Shown piece by piece: positions 17,225 through 24,941 of a DNA stretch of 64,000 nucleotides; positions within the stretch are counted from its first letter, which is position 1, and every line of letters begins with the position of its first letter. The position numbers were made by a program, and so were the translations under genes. The notes beneath the pieces were generated by a model, which saw only the letters and a program-made list of their open reading frames with translations, did not search any database and was not told where the DNA came from. The stretch comes from Melioribacteraceae bacterium (GTDB lineage: Bacteria; Bacteroidota; Ignavibacteria; Ignavibacteriales; Melioribacteraceae). Location: NCBI GenBank assembly GCA_011525875.1, contig WYBN01000012.1, positions 124,001-188,000 on the forward strand. The letters are read 5' to 3'.

Positions 17225-18223
17225 ATGCTGAAAGTTGGAATAATTGGTTTCGGGAAAATGGGGAAAATCAGATATGATGCTATTAATGCTTCAGGCAAAG
17301 CCCAAGTCGTTAGCATTTACGATACAAATATAAATATGATCGGGGATAATCTTCGCGTTTCCGGATCAATCGATGAATTGATAAATAATGATAATATTGA
17401 TACTGTTTTCGTGTGCACTCCCAATTTTTTGAATAAAGATGTTACAATAAAATCTTTACTCCGGGGGAAACACGTTTTTTGTGAGAAACCACCTGCATTT
17501 AATTATAATGAAATGTGTGAAATAAAAGAGGCTGAAACAAAAAGCGGCAGAAAACTGATGTACGGGTTTAATCACAGACATCACGATAGTATTAAAATGA
17601 TTAAGGAAATGATTGACTCAAAAACATATGGGAAAGTGCTTTGGATGAGAGGAAGGTACGGAAAGAGCGTTGATCATAATTTTTACAATACCTGGAGAGC
17701 CGATAAAAAGAAAGCGGGGGGTGGTATACTAATCGACCAGGGCATACACATGCTCGATCTCTTTTTGTACTTAGGAGGCACTTTTGATCAGGTCTGTTCA
17801 TTTGTTTCAAAGCTATATTGGAGTCTTGATATTGAAGATAATGTTTTCGCTATTTATAAAAATAACCAGACCGGTTTGGTTGCATCACTTCATTCTACCA
17901 TGACTCAATGGAGACATTTGTTCTCACTGGAAATATTTCTTGAAAAAGGTTATTTCGTCTTGAACGGACTGAAAACCCCTTCAGGCACATACGGTGAGGA
18001 AAAATTGACTATAGCCAGAAACAGAAGTTCTGCACCGGCTGCTGATTGGAAAGATGAGGAACACATTACTTTTGATGTTGATAATTCATGGCAATCCGAA
18101 GTAAATTATTTTTTAAATTGTATCATTGAAAATAATCCGGTGCTTATTGGAAACTCTACAGACGCAATTGAACTTATGAAAACTATTGATAAGACTTATG
18201 AGGAGAATAAATATGAAGGATAA
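17225..18223 (+). CDS. Gfo/Idh/MocA-family oxidoreductase (cyclitol-like module)
   Basis: A 332-residue NAD(P)-dependent oxidoreductase: Rossmann GIIGFGKMG at residues 5-13, FCEKPPAFN with the family lysine at about 94, and IDQGIHMLDLFLYL carrying the catalytic histidine region. Family members include inositol and sugar dehydrogenases. It is a clear paralogue of the protein at 34392-35390: both have GFNHR(H/F)H, W(R)A-K and DQG(I/V)H segments in register. It begins the seven-gene run that includes the sugar phosphate cyclase, so a keto-cyclitol or keto-heptose substrate is plausible. It overlaps the next gene by 11 bases. Confidence 0.82.
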   Translation: MLKVGIIGFGKMGKIRYDAINASGKAQVVSIYDTNINMIGDNLRVSGSIDELINNDNIDTVFVCTPNFLNKDVTIKSLLRGKHVFCEKPPAFNYNEMCEIKEAETKSGRKLMYGFNHRHHDSIKMIKEMIDSKTYGKVLWMRGRYGKSVDHNFYNTWRADKKKAGGGILIDQGIHMLDLFLYLGGTFDQVCSFVSKLYWSLDIEDNVFAIYKNNQTGLVASLHSTMTQWRHLFSLEIFLEKGYFVLNGLKTPSGTYGEEKLTIARNRSSAPAADWKDEEHITFDVDNSWQSEVNYFLNCIIENNPVLIGNSTDAIELMKTIDKTYEENKYEG

Positions 18224-18773
18224 CTGGTTTCAAGAATATTTGGAATTGTACAGAACAAGTCTTTTTGACGAAAAGGTCATAAATTTGTTGAGTAGTTTGA
18301 AAGGTATGATTCTTGAAGCTCATTCCCGCGGGAATAAAATAATAATTCTAGGAAACGGCGGCAGTGCCGCAATTGCCAGTCACACCGCTACTGATTTTTC
18401 TAAAAATGCTAGAATTGAAATGGTAACTTATAATGATGCAAGCCTTATAACATGCCTTGCCAACGATTATGGATATGAAAACTGGATGTCCTCCTGTATA
18501 GAATTCTATGGGAAAGAAGGTGATGTCGTCATACTTATTAGTTCCAGCGGTAAATCTAGAAATGTTATTAATGCCGCGGAGAAATCAAAAGAATTAAATA
18601 TTCCGATTATTACCTTTACAGGATTTGATGAAAATAATCCACTAAAACAACTGGGTGATTTAAATATCTGGGTCGATAGTAAAGCGTATAATATAGTCGA
18701 AATGACACATCAGATATGGCTGCTGGCTGTTTGTGATGCAATAATTGGGAAAGCCGAATATCCGGCGAACTAA
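18213..18773 (+). CDS. SIS-domain sugar isomerase (GmhA-like)
   Basis: About 186 residues. Single SIS domain: ILGNGGSAAIASHTATDF binds the sugar phosphate, LISSSGKSRNVINA is the second phosphate loop, and VEMTHQIWLL carries the histidine used by GmhA. GmhA isomerises sedoheptulose 7-phosphate to heptose 7-phosphate. The usual GmhA glutamate position appears as Asp in ATDF. I start at the ATG at 18213 because GAGGAG lies seven bases upstream; an in-frame TTG at 18186 lies before it. A second SIS protein (35909-36493) serves the heptose module, so this copy may have a different ketose phosphate. Confidence 0.78.
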   Translation: MKDNWFQEYLELYRTSLFDEKVINLLSSLKGMILEAHSRGNKIIILGNGGSAAIASHTATDFSKNARIEMVTYNDASLITCLANDYGYENWMSSCIEFYGKEGDVVILISSSGKSRNVINAAEKSKELNIPIITFTGFDENNPLKQLGDLNIWVDSKAYNIVEMTHQIWLLAVCDAIIGKAEYPAN

Positions 18774-18791
18774 ATAAATGAAGAGAATAAA

Positions 18792-19712
18792 ATGAGTTTA
18801 ACAGTTGCAATTTCACCCTCGTCTTTTGCGGATATTGATGATACTCCTATTCGGATTCTGACTGATGCCGGTATTAATATTATCCCGAACAGTTATAAAA
18901 GAAGGTTAACAGAAGCAGAAATCATAGACCATCTTAAAGGAGTGAATGGTTTAATAGCTGGTCTTGAACCTTTGAATCAGAAAGTCCTTGACTCCACTAC
19001 TGATCTCAAAGCTATTGCCAGGGTTGGTATCGGGATGGATAATATAGATCTTGAGTATGCAAAAAAGAAAAATATTAGGGTATCAAATACTCCTGATCAG
19101 CCGACAAAGGCGGTAGCTGAAACAACTGTATCGGCAATGCTTTGCTTATGCCATAATTTGCATGAAATGAATGCCGATCTTCACGAGAAAAAATGGAATA
19201 AAAAAATTGGGATCAGTCTCGACGGTGCTAAGGTTTTGATTATCGGCTATGGTAGAATCGGCAGGGAAGTCAGGAGACTACTTGACCAGCTAGGAGCAAA
19301 AGTTTCAGTGTTTGATCCATATTTAACTGATAAAGGAATTACTTGTGCTGTTGATGATCTTGCTCAGGGATTAAAAAATGCCGATATAGTTTCTCTTCAT
19401 GCTTCAGGAAATGATAAAATTTTGGGAGTTGAAGAATTCGAAATGATGAAAAATGGAACTATTCTTTTAAATTGTGCAAGAGGGGGTTTGATCGATCATG
19501 ATTCCCTGGTTGAAAATCTTCAGAATGGTAAAATTGCCTCTGTTTGGATCGACACATTTGATGTTGAACCCTATAATGGTATACTGACCGAATTCAGGAA
19601 TGTACTGCTTACTCCTCATATCAGCACCTATACAAAAAATTGTCGTTTGGAAATGGAAAAGCAAGCAGTTATAAATTTACTCAAAGACCTAAACATTGAT
19701 TATCGAGGATAA
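18792..19712 (+). CDS. D-isomer-specific 2-hydroxyacid dehydrogenase
   Basis: A 306-residue PGDH-like dehydrogenase. NAD-binding VLIIGYGRIGREVRRLL at about residue 146; the catalytic triad is visible as Arg in NCARGGLIDHDSL, Glu in DVEPYNG and His in TPHISTYT. Family members reduce 2-keto acids to D-2-hydroxyacids, for example D-lactate, glycerate or erythronate phosphate. Its place within a sugar locus is unusual: a 2-hydroxyacid substrate fits a carboxylated sugar or cyclitol, or a small acyl group added to one. It lies 18 bases after the SIS gene and three bases before the SDR gene. Confidence 0.82.
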   Translation: MSLTVAISPSSFADIDDTPIRILTDAGINIIPNSYKRRLTEAEIIDHLKGVNGLIAGLEPLNQKVLDSTTDLKAIARVGIGMDNIDLEYAKKKNIRVSNTPDQPTKAVAETTVSAMLCLCHNLHEMNADLHEKKWNKKIGISLDGAKVLIIGYGRIGREVRRLLDQLGAKVSVFDPYLTDKGITCAVDDLAQGLKNADIVSLHASGNDKILGVEEFEMMKNGTILLNCARGGLIDHDSLVENLQNGKIASVWIDTFDVEPYNGILTEFRNVLLTPHISTYTKNCRLEMEKQAVINLLKDLNIDYRG

Positions 19713-19715
19713 CTA

Positions 19716-20417
19716 ATGAGATTCAATTTGGACTTCACTGATAAAACTGTACTTGTTACCGGTTCCACAAGAGGAATTGGTAAACAGATTTATAATGACT
19801 TCAAAGATTTGGGTGCCAAAGTGATCGGCGTCGGCTCGAAAGATTACAACTTGGCTGACGAAAAATCTTTAGCGGCTTTTTTAGAGGTGCTCGAACAGTA
19901 TGATAAAATAGATGTATGTATTAATAATGCAGGAATTATCTACTCGGAACCTATCGTGAATTTTTCTGTTGATAGGTATAAAAAATTGATGGATATAAAT
20001 TTAAAAGCTCCGTTTTTAATTACATCACTTGTAAGCAGAAAAATGATAGCTAATTCATGGGGCAGGATTGTAAATATCTCTTCTATCGCAGCTAATAGGG
20101 TGAGAGCCGGCAGATCAGCTTATTCGGCTGCCAAGCATGGACTTAATGGTTTTACCAAGACTATTGCTGCTGAACTGGCTCCTTTTAATATTCTCGTTAA
20201 TACTGTTTCCCCCGGGTTCACCATGACGGAGATGACAGAATCAATGCTTCCCATAGAGGAAATTGAACTCCTGAAAAAACAGGTGCCTGTGGGAAGATTT
20301 GCTACAACCGAGGATATTTCAAATGCCGTTGTCTTTTTGGCTAGTCCCTTAAATACTTTTATTACAGGACATGATCTTATTGTTGATGGAGGATTTATTA
20401 ATGTTGTCTCGGTATAA
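19716..20417 (+). CDS. Short-chain dehydrogenase/reductase (FabG-like)
   Basis: A 233-residue classical SDR. TGSTRGIGKQI at about residue 14 binds the cofactor, NNAGII is at about 70, and the catalytic set is Ser in NISSIAANR with Tyr/Lys in YSAAKHGL. The C-terminal SPGFTMTEM and ASPLNTFITGHDLIVDGG are standard. In this module it probably oxidises or reduces a ring or chain carbonyl of the sugar-derived intermediate. A fatty-acid role is unlikely given the context. The next gene starts 17 bases before its stop. Confidence 0.82.
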   Translation: MRFNLDFTDKTVLVTGSTRGIGKQIYNDFKDLGAKVIGVGSKDYNLADEKSLAAFLEVLEQYDKIDVCINNAGIIYSEPIVNFSVDRYKKLMDINLKAPFLITSLVSRKMIANSWGRIVNISSIAANRVRAGRSAYSAAKHGLNGFTKTIAAELAPFNILVNTVSPGFTMTEMTESMLPIEEIELLKKQVPVGRFATTEDISNAVVFLASPLNTFITGHDLIVDGGFINVVSV

Positions 20418-21465
20418 TATGACTATTAAATCAGTATCCAAAAATTATTCAGTGAATTTCGTCGATTCTTTTATCCCGGAATTAAAAAACGAACTTAAAG
20501 ATGGTGATGTTTTAATAATTGATATCAAATTGAAAGAGTATTTTGATTTTAACCAGTTCGAAAATAAGCAAATATTTATTGAAGCTACTGAACTTCAGAA
20601 AAGTTATACGGGAATTATTCCTGTTATCAGACAGCTGATAGATATTAAGTTCAAGAAGGATAATAAACTAATTGCAATTGGCGGCGGGATTACTCAGGAT
20701 GTAGCTGCTTTTATCAGTTCTATTATTTACCGCGGTACCGATTGGGTATTTATACCTACAACGCTGCTTGCACAGGGTGATAGCTGTATCGGTGGTAAGA
20801 CTTCGATAAACTTTGAAAATTATAAAAACCAGCTTGGGAATTTTAATCCGCCTAATAAGATTTTTATTGATATTTCATTTTTGAAATCGCTTTCAGAAAA
20901 GGAATACAGATCGGGTATCGGTGAAATGTGTCATTTCTTTCTGGTATCTGGTAATGAGGATTTTGATATTTTTAAATCAAATTTCGCCTTTGCAATAGAA
21001 AGGGATTCTACCTCCGTTCAAGTGCTTATATCAAATTGCCTACGTATTAAAAAATCCTTCGTCGAATTGGATGAATTTGACAAAAAAGAAAGGAAATTGC
21101 TGAATTACGGACATTCATTTGGACACGCTATCGAATCAGTTACCGATTTTGGTGTGCCTCATGGTATAGCCGTAACTTATGGTATGGATATAGCGAATTT
21201 CGTTTCATGGAAACTTAATTTTATTTCTGAAATTGAATATCATGACATCCGTAAAGTATTAAAATCTATCTGGGGAAATAACTTACCGCAGATTAATGTG
21301 GATGAATTGATTGAAGCTCTTAAAAAAGATAAAAAGAATTCGAAAAATAATATCAGAGTGATCCTGACGGAAGGTATCGGTAGGATGTTTATCCATCAGA
21401 TCGATGATATCAAATCGTTTAAGGATCTATTAGAAGATTATTTCTTAGATTTTAAGGAACTGTAA
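20401..21465 (+). CDS. Sugar phosphate cyclase, 3-dehydroquinate-synthase-like
   Basis: About 354 residues. NAD-binding GGGITQDVAAF, PTTLLAQGDSCIGGKTS, RSGIGEMCHF (metal Glu), LLNYGHSFGHAIE (metal His) and the VPHGIAV histidine place it in the DHQ synthase superfamily, which also holds C7-cyclitol synthases acting on sedoheptulose 7-phosphate. Compared with AroB, the active-site lysine of AEVIK is histidine here, while the YRG arginine, GGKT lysine, YKN pair, the R of ERKLLN and the KKDKK lysine remain. No other shikimate genes are near. I start at the ATG at 20401, with GGAGGA seven bases upstream; an ATG at 20371 is also in frame. True AroB activity is not excluded. Confidence 0.78.
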   Translation: MLSRYNMTIKSVSKNYSVNFVDSFIPELKNELKDGDVLIIDIKLKEYFDFNQFENKQIFIEATELQKSYTGIIPVIRQLIDIKFKKDNKLIAIGGGITQDVAAFISSIIYRGTDWVFIPTTLLAQGDSCIGGKTSINFENYKNQLGNFNPPNKIFIDISFLKSLSEKEYRSGIGEMCHFFLVSGNEDFDIFKSNFAFAIERDSTSVQVLISNCLRIKKSFVELDEFDKKERKLLNYGHSFGHAIESVTDFGVPHGIAVTYGMDIANFVSWKLNFISEIEYHDIRKVLKSIWGNNLPQINVDELIEALKKDKKNSKNNIRVILTEGIGRMFIHQIDDIKSFKDLLEDYFLDFKEL

Positions 21466-21467
21466 TA

Positions 21468-22613
21468 ATGAAAATTATCTGTATGATACCCGCCCGGATT
21501 GGAAGTAAAAGAGTTCCTAAAAAGAATCTGCGTCTTCTTAATGGCAAACCGCTAATATCGTACTCAATAGAAGCTGCAATCAAATCAGATGTTTTTAGCG
21601 AAATATATATAAACAGTGATGACAATATATTCGCAGAGTTTGCTGAAAAGTATAATATAAAATTCTACAGGCGGCCCGATCATCTGGGATCCGATAGTAC
21701 AAACAATGATGAATTTGCTCATGATTTTATAGAAAATGTTCAGGGTGATGTTCTTGTACAACTCCTTCCTACGTCACCTCTCATCAGTCCAGAGGAAATT
21801 AAAAACTTTGTGGAGGAAATGATTCAGAATAAGTACGATTCATTGGTTTCCGTCGAAGATAAACAAATAGCATGCTTGTACAATAATGCCCCAGTGAATT
21901 TTAAACTGCTTGAATCTCATAAATCTTCACAGACAATGATACCTGTAAAAGCGTATGCAACTGTGCTTATGGGATGGACATATGAAAGCTTCAGGGAGAA
22001 TATGCAGAAATACGGTTTCGCTTATCATGGAGCCGATGGGAAAATAGGTTATTTCACTGTAAAAGGATTTTCAACTATTGATATTGATAACGAGGAAGAT
22101 TTTTATTTGGCTGAAATAGCCTTAAGATACATTAATAGTAACGAACGTTTTGAAACTGTATATTATGGTGATAAAACCGCAACCGAAGAAAGAATTGAAA
22201 CTAAGGTTATCGATATCCTGAACAGGGACGGTGTGAAAGTAAACGATTTTGATTCTGAAAATCAAAGAGTTGTAAACTTGCCGAATTTGCTCAAGTCACA
22301 GAACAGCAATACTTCATGGAGTAAGAGACTCATAAATTCTGAAAATAATAGTGCTACACTTATCTCGCAATTACCTGGTGAAGGAAACCGTTTGCATTAC
22401 CACCCTAACTGGAACGAATGGTGGTTTATTGTCGATGGAGAGTGGAAGTGGGAAATTGAGGGTGAAGAATTTATTATTAAAAAAGGCGATATAGTTTATA
22501 TCGAGAAAAATAACTGGCACAGAATAACCGCTATCGGTGAGAAACCTGCTATAAGATTAGCCGTTAGTAAAGAGGGCGTTCCTCATATTTATAAGGAAGA
22601 TGTACAGGAATGA
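21468..22613 (+). CDS. Cytidylyltransferase-cupin fusion protein
   Basis: A 381-residue protein of two domains. Residues 1-225 are a CMP-sugar cytidylyltransferase (PARIGSKRVPKKNLRLL, LLPTSPLIS, and FSTIDIDNEEDF near the end of the domain). After a linker of about 50 residues comes a cupin with metal ligands HYHPNWNE (His310, His312, Glu316) and a later NNWHRI histidine. NeuA/KdsB-type enzymes normally lack a cupin; metal-binding cupins often epimerise, isomerise or hydrolyse sugar derivatives. The fusion suggests the domain acts on the same substrate just before or after CMP activation. Two bases separate it from the cyclase gene, and it overlaps the next by four. Confidence 0.8.
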   Translation: MKIICMIPARIGSKRVPKKNLRLLNGKPLISYSIEAAIKSDVFSEIYINSDDNIFAEFAEKYNIKFYRRPDHLGSDSTNNDEFAHDFIENVQGDVLVQLLPTSPLISPEEIKNFVEEMIQNKYDSLVSVEDKQIACLYNNAPVNFKLLESHKSSQTMIPVKAYATVLMGWTYESFRENMQKYGFAYHGADGKIGYFTVKGFSTIDIDNEEDFYLAEIALRYINSNERFETVYYGDKTATEERIETKVIDILNRDGVKVNDFDSENQRVVNLPNLLKSQNSNTSWSKRLINSENNSATLISQLPGEGNRLHYHPNWNEWWFIVDGEWKWEIEGEEFIIKKGDIVYIEKNNWHRITAIGEKPAIRLAVSKEGVPHIYKEDVQE

Positions 22614-23605
22614 AATTCATTGTAGGCGCTTATGCTACTTCTCCTTGCTTGTACTCCTGGAATAAAGAACTGGAAACTGAATACTACCGCAAACTGTTTG
22701 CCGCTTTGGAATTTCAACTGGTGGAACATCCTTACTGGGGTGACCTTCATACGGATGATATTAAATGGTTTTACGACGAAGTTCTCAGCCGTCGTGATGT
22801 TGTAATTACTTGTGTGCCGGGTACCATGAAACATCTTAAAGACGATGTGAATTTTGGATTGGCGTCGGGGAATGAGGATTCCAGACTTAATGCCGTTAAT
22901 TTTATTAAAAAAGTAAACGGTGATGTCCGCCAAATAAATTCAAGATTCGGTTATAATAAAGTATTTGGTGTTGAACTTCATTCTGCTCCTAATAGATTTA
23001 ATGCCACAGTTGATTCCTCCGCTGAACAGTTCTACAGATCGATTAGGGAAATTGTATGCTGGAACTGGTCAGGATCTCAAATTTTAATTGAACATTGCGA
23101 TGAATATAAAATAGGTACTGTGCCTGAAAAAGGATTTTTAGGCATAGATGATGAAATTGAAGTAATTACAAGAATTAATACTGAACTGAATTCTAATGTT
23201 GGCATGGTCATTAACTGGGGAAGATCTGCAATTGAAGGGAAAAGTACCGATACTCCGATTGAACATATTAATAAAACCGATCAGGCTCATATTTTAAAAG
23301 GTATAGTTTTTTCTGGGTGCACCGATAAAGAAGGACCTTACGGGATTTGGAAAGATACTCATATGCCTCCGCCGCAAGAACTGGGAAACATTTATTATGC
23401 TGATAATTCACTTATGACTTTAGAACGAATAAGAAATTCTATCTATAGTGCGAAAAACAGTAAACTGTTGTTCATCGGATTCAAAATTTTAGAAATGTCT
23501 GCAGAAGCTGCAATCGATCGTAGAGTCGGGCTTAATAATGACTCATTCGGTATAATTAATTATGCACTTAATAACCCTCCCGCCTCAATTCCCGCATACG
23601 ATTGA
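22610..23605 (+). CDS. TIM-barrel sugar-isomerase-like protein (DUF4862-like)
   Basis: A 331-residue protein beginning MKFIVGAYATSPCLYSW. Acidic and histidine residues at strand ends (VELHSAPNRF, ILIEHCDEYK, GMVINWGRSAIEG, VFSGCTDKEGPYG) look like a metal-dependent TIM barrel of the xylose-isomerase/IolE-like fold. I associate it with the DUF4862 family, from memory and without a search. It overlaps the cytidylyltransferase-cupin gene by four bases and ends the tight seven-gene run. A role in making or remodelling the activated sugar is likely, and an isomerase or epimerase step is the best guess. Confidence 0.6.
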   Translation: MKFIVGAYATSPCLYSWNKELETEYYRKLFAALEFQLVEHPYWGDLHTDDIKWFYDEVLSRRDVVITCVPGTMKHLKDDVNFGLASGNEDSRLNAVNFIKKVNGDVRQINSRFGYNKVFGVELHSAPNRFNATVDSSAEQFYRSIREIVCWNWSGSQILIEHCDEYKIGTVPEKGFLGIDDEIEVITRINTELNSNVGMVINWGRSAIEGKSTDTPIEHINKTDQAHILKGIVFSGCTDKEGPYGIWKDTHMPPPQELGNIYYADNSLMTLERIRNSIYSAKNSKLLFIGFKILEMSAEAAIDRRVGLNNDSFGIINYALNNPPASIPAYD

Positions 23606-23671
23606 AAAATAAATGGGAAATAGCGTCACTTAAATTATAATACACTTATTATAAATTGTTCCGATATTATT

Positions 23672-24928
23672 ATGAATAAAAAAATTTATTTTTTTCTTAG
23701 AGCTTACAACGATATCGACCATTTAACACCGGTCATTCTTAAATTCAGCCGGCGGTTTCCGGATTTGGAACTGGAAGTTTTTATGTATGATCTCGATGAA
23801 AATCATTCCAATGATTATCGTGTAAAATATCTTGCGGATTGCAAAATAAATATGATAAGTATTAGCTCAATTCTGTTTAATTATTCCGGCTTATGGAATC
23901 GGTATTTAAGAATTAAGAAATATGTGAATGAACATCAGAAAAATAATCTTATTAGATTGCTATTCAAGTCGTTCGATATTGTCTTCAGGAAATTTGTTAG
24001 TAGGCATATTGCTAAACTGAATATTAATACTAAATTTGATAATCATTTAAAACCGACGGATGATAAGAAAGTTATCTTTGTTTTCGATCAGTCGCATATG
24101 AATTTTTATAAAACAGTCTGTGATTACGCTAAGTCTAGAAGTATTACTACAATAGCACTTCCTCATGGTCATAATACTTTTGATAATGAACTCATATGGG
24201 ATCATAGTATGAGAATCTCGGACGAGGAATTGAGCGATTACCCTTTCTTCTATGATTATGTGGTATTCGAGAATAGTATTATATCGGACAGATATTTGAA
24301 GCAGGGTAAAATTACAGAAACTCAGGGCGTGGTTCTGGGTTCATCGAGATTTTGTGAGGAATGGATCGATGAACTTGAACCAATTTTGCCTAAAATTCAA
24401 TTGCCCGAATTTGATAAATCGGTATTGAAAATTGTTTTTATGCTCTCGAAACCTAAATATAATGGACATCCCGAAGAGGTTGAAAGAACTATCGTTTTTT
24501 TATCTAGGTATCCCGATGTCTTCATCATTTTAAAACCTCATACCAGGGGAATGAAATTCAAAACGAAGTTTTCAAAGAATGTAATGGTTGTTGATAATGA
24601 CTTCCACTCCTCGTTGTTGATAAACTGGTCCGATGTCGTTCTGTTTACTATGACAAGCGTTATTTTTCACTGTCTTAAGAAGTATAAGCCCGCTATTTAT
24701 CTGAAAAATACACATTCAAACAGATTGTTATCCGAAAGATTCTTTCATTCATGGGAGGTTCATTGCCGCGACGATCTTAGGGATATGATCTGGAAATTGA
24801 AGAAAGAAGAGGGATATAATACTTACTCCAGGGAGGATTCTGATAATTATTGTAAAAATGTTATAGAACCGTGCGGTAGCGATGTTCTTACTTATTATAC
24901 AGATTTCCTTTACAAATTGTTGAATTGA
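23672..24928 (+). CDS. Capsule-type glycosyl/phosphotransferase of GT-B fold, function uncertain
   Basis: A 418-residue soluble protein. VIFVFDQSHMNFYKTV at about residue 130, TIALPHGHNTFDNEL at about 165, and IILKPHTRGMKF at about 288 resemble the GT-B family containing CDP-glycerol glycerophosphotransferases and capsule transferases that use CMP-linked donors. VVLFTMTSVIFHCLKKYKPAIYLK is the nucleotide-binding region. Placed directly after the cyclitol-like module and before the flippase, it is a natural candidate to transfer that module's CMP-linked product. No catalytic residue could be assigned with certainty. Confidence 0.55.
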   Translation: MNKKIYFFLRAYNDIDHLTPVILKFSRRFPDLELEVFMYDLDENHSNDYRVKYLADCKINMISISSILFNYSGLWNRYLRIKKYVNEHQKNNLIRLLFKSFDIVFRKFVSRHIAKLNINTKFDNHLKPTDDKKVIFVFDQSHMNFYKTVCDYAKSRSITTIALPHGHNTFDNELIWDHSMRISDEELSDYPFFYDYVVFENSIISDRYLKQGKITETQGVVLGSSRFCEEWIDELEPILPKIQLPEFDKSVLKIVFMLSKPKYNGHPEEVERTIVFLSRYPDVFIILKPHTRGMKFKTKFSKNVMVVDNDFHSSLLINWSDVVLFTMTSVIFHCLKKYKPAIYLKNTHSNRLLSERFFHSWEVHCRDDLRDMIWKLKKEEGYNTYSREDSDNYCKNVIEPCGSDVLTYYTDFLYKLLN

Positions 24929-24941
24929 TCCCGGTTCCATT

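Noticed and set aside
18186-18212. Upstream TTG start for the SIS gene
   Set aside because: The ATG at 18213 has GAGGAG at the right spacing; the longer form adds only arginine-rich residues not found in the family.
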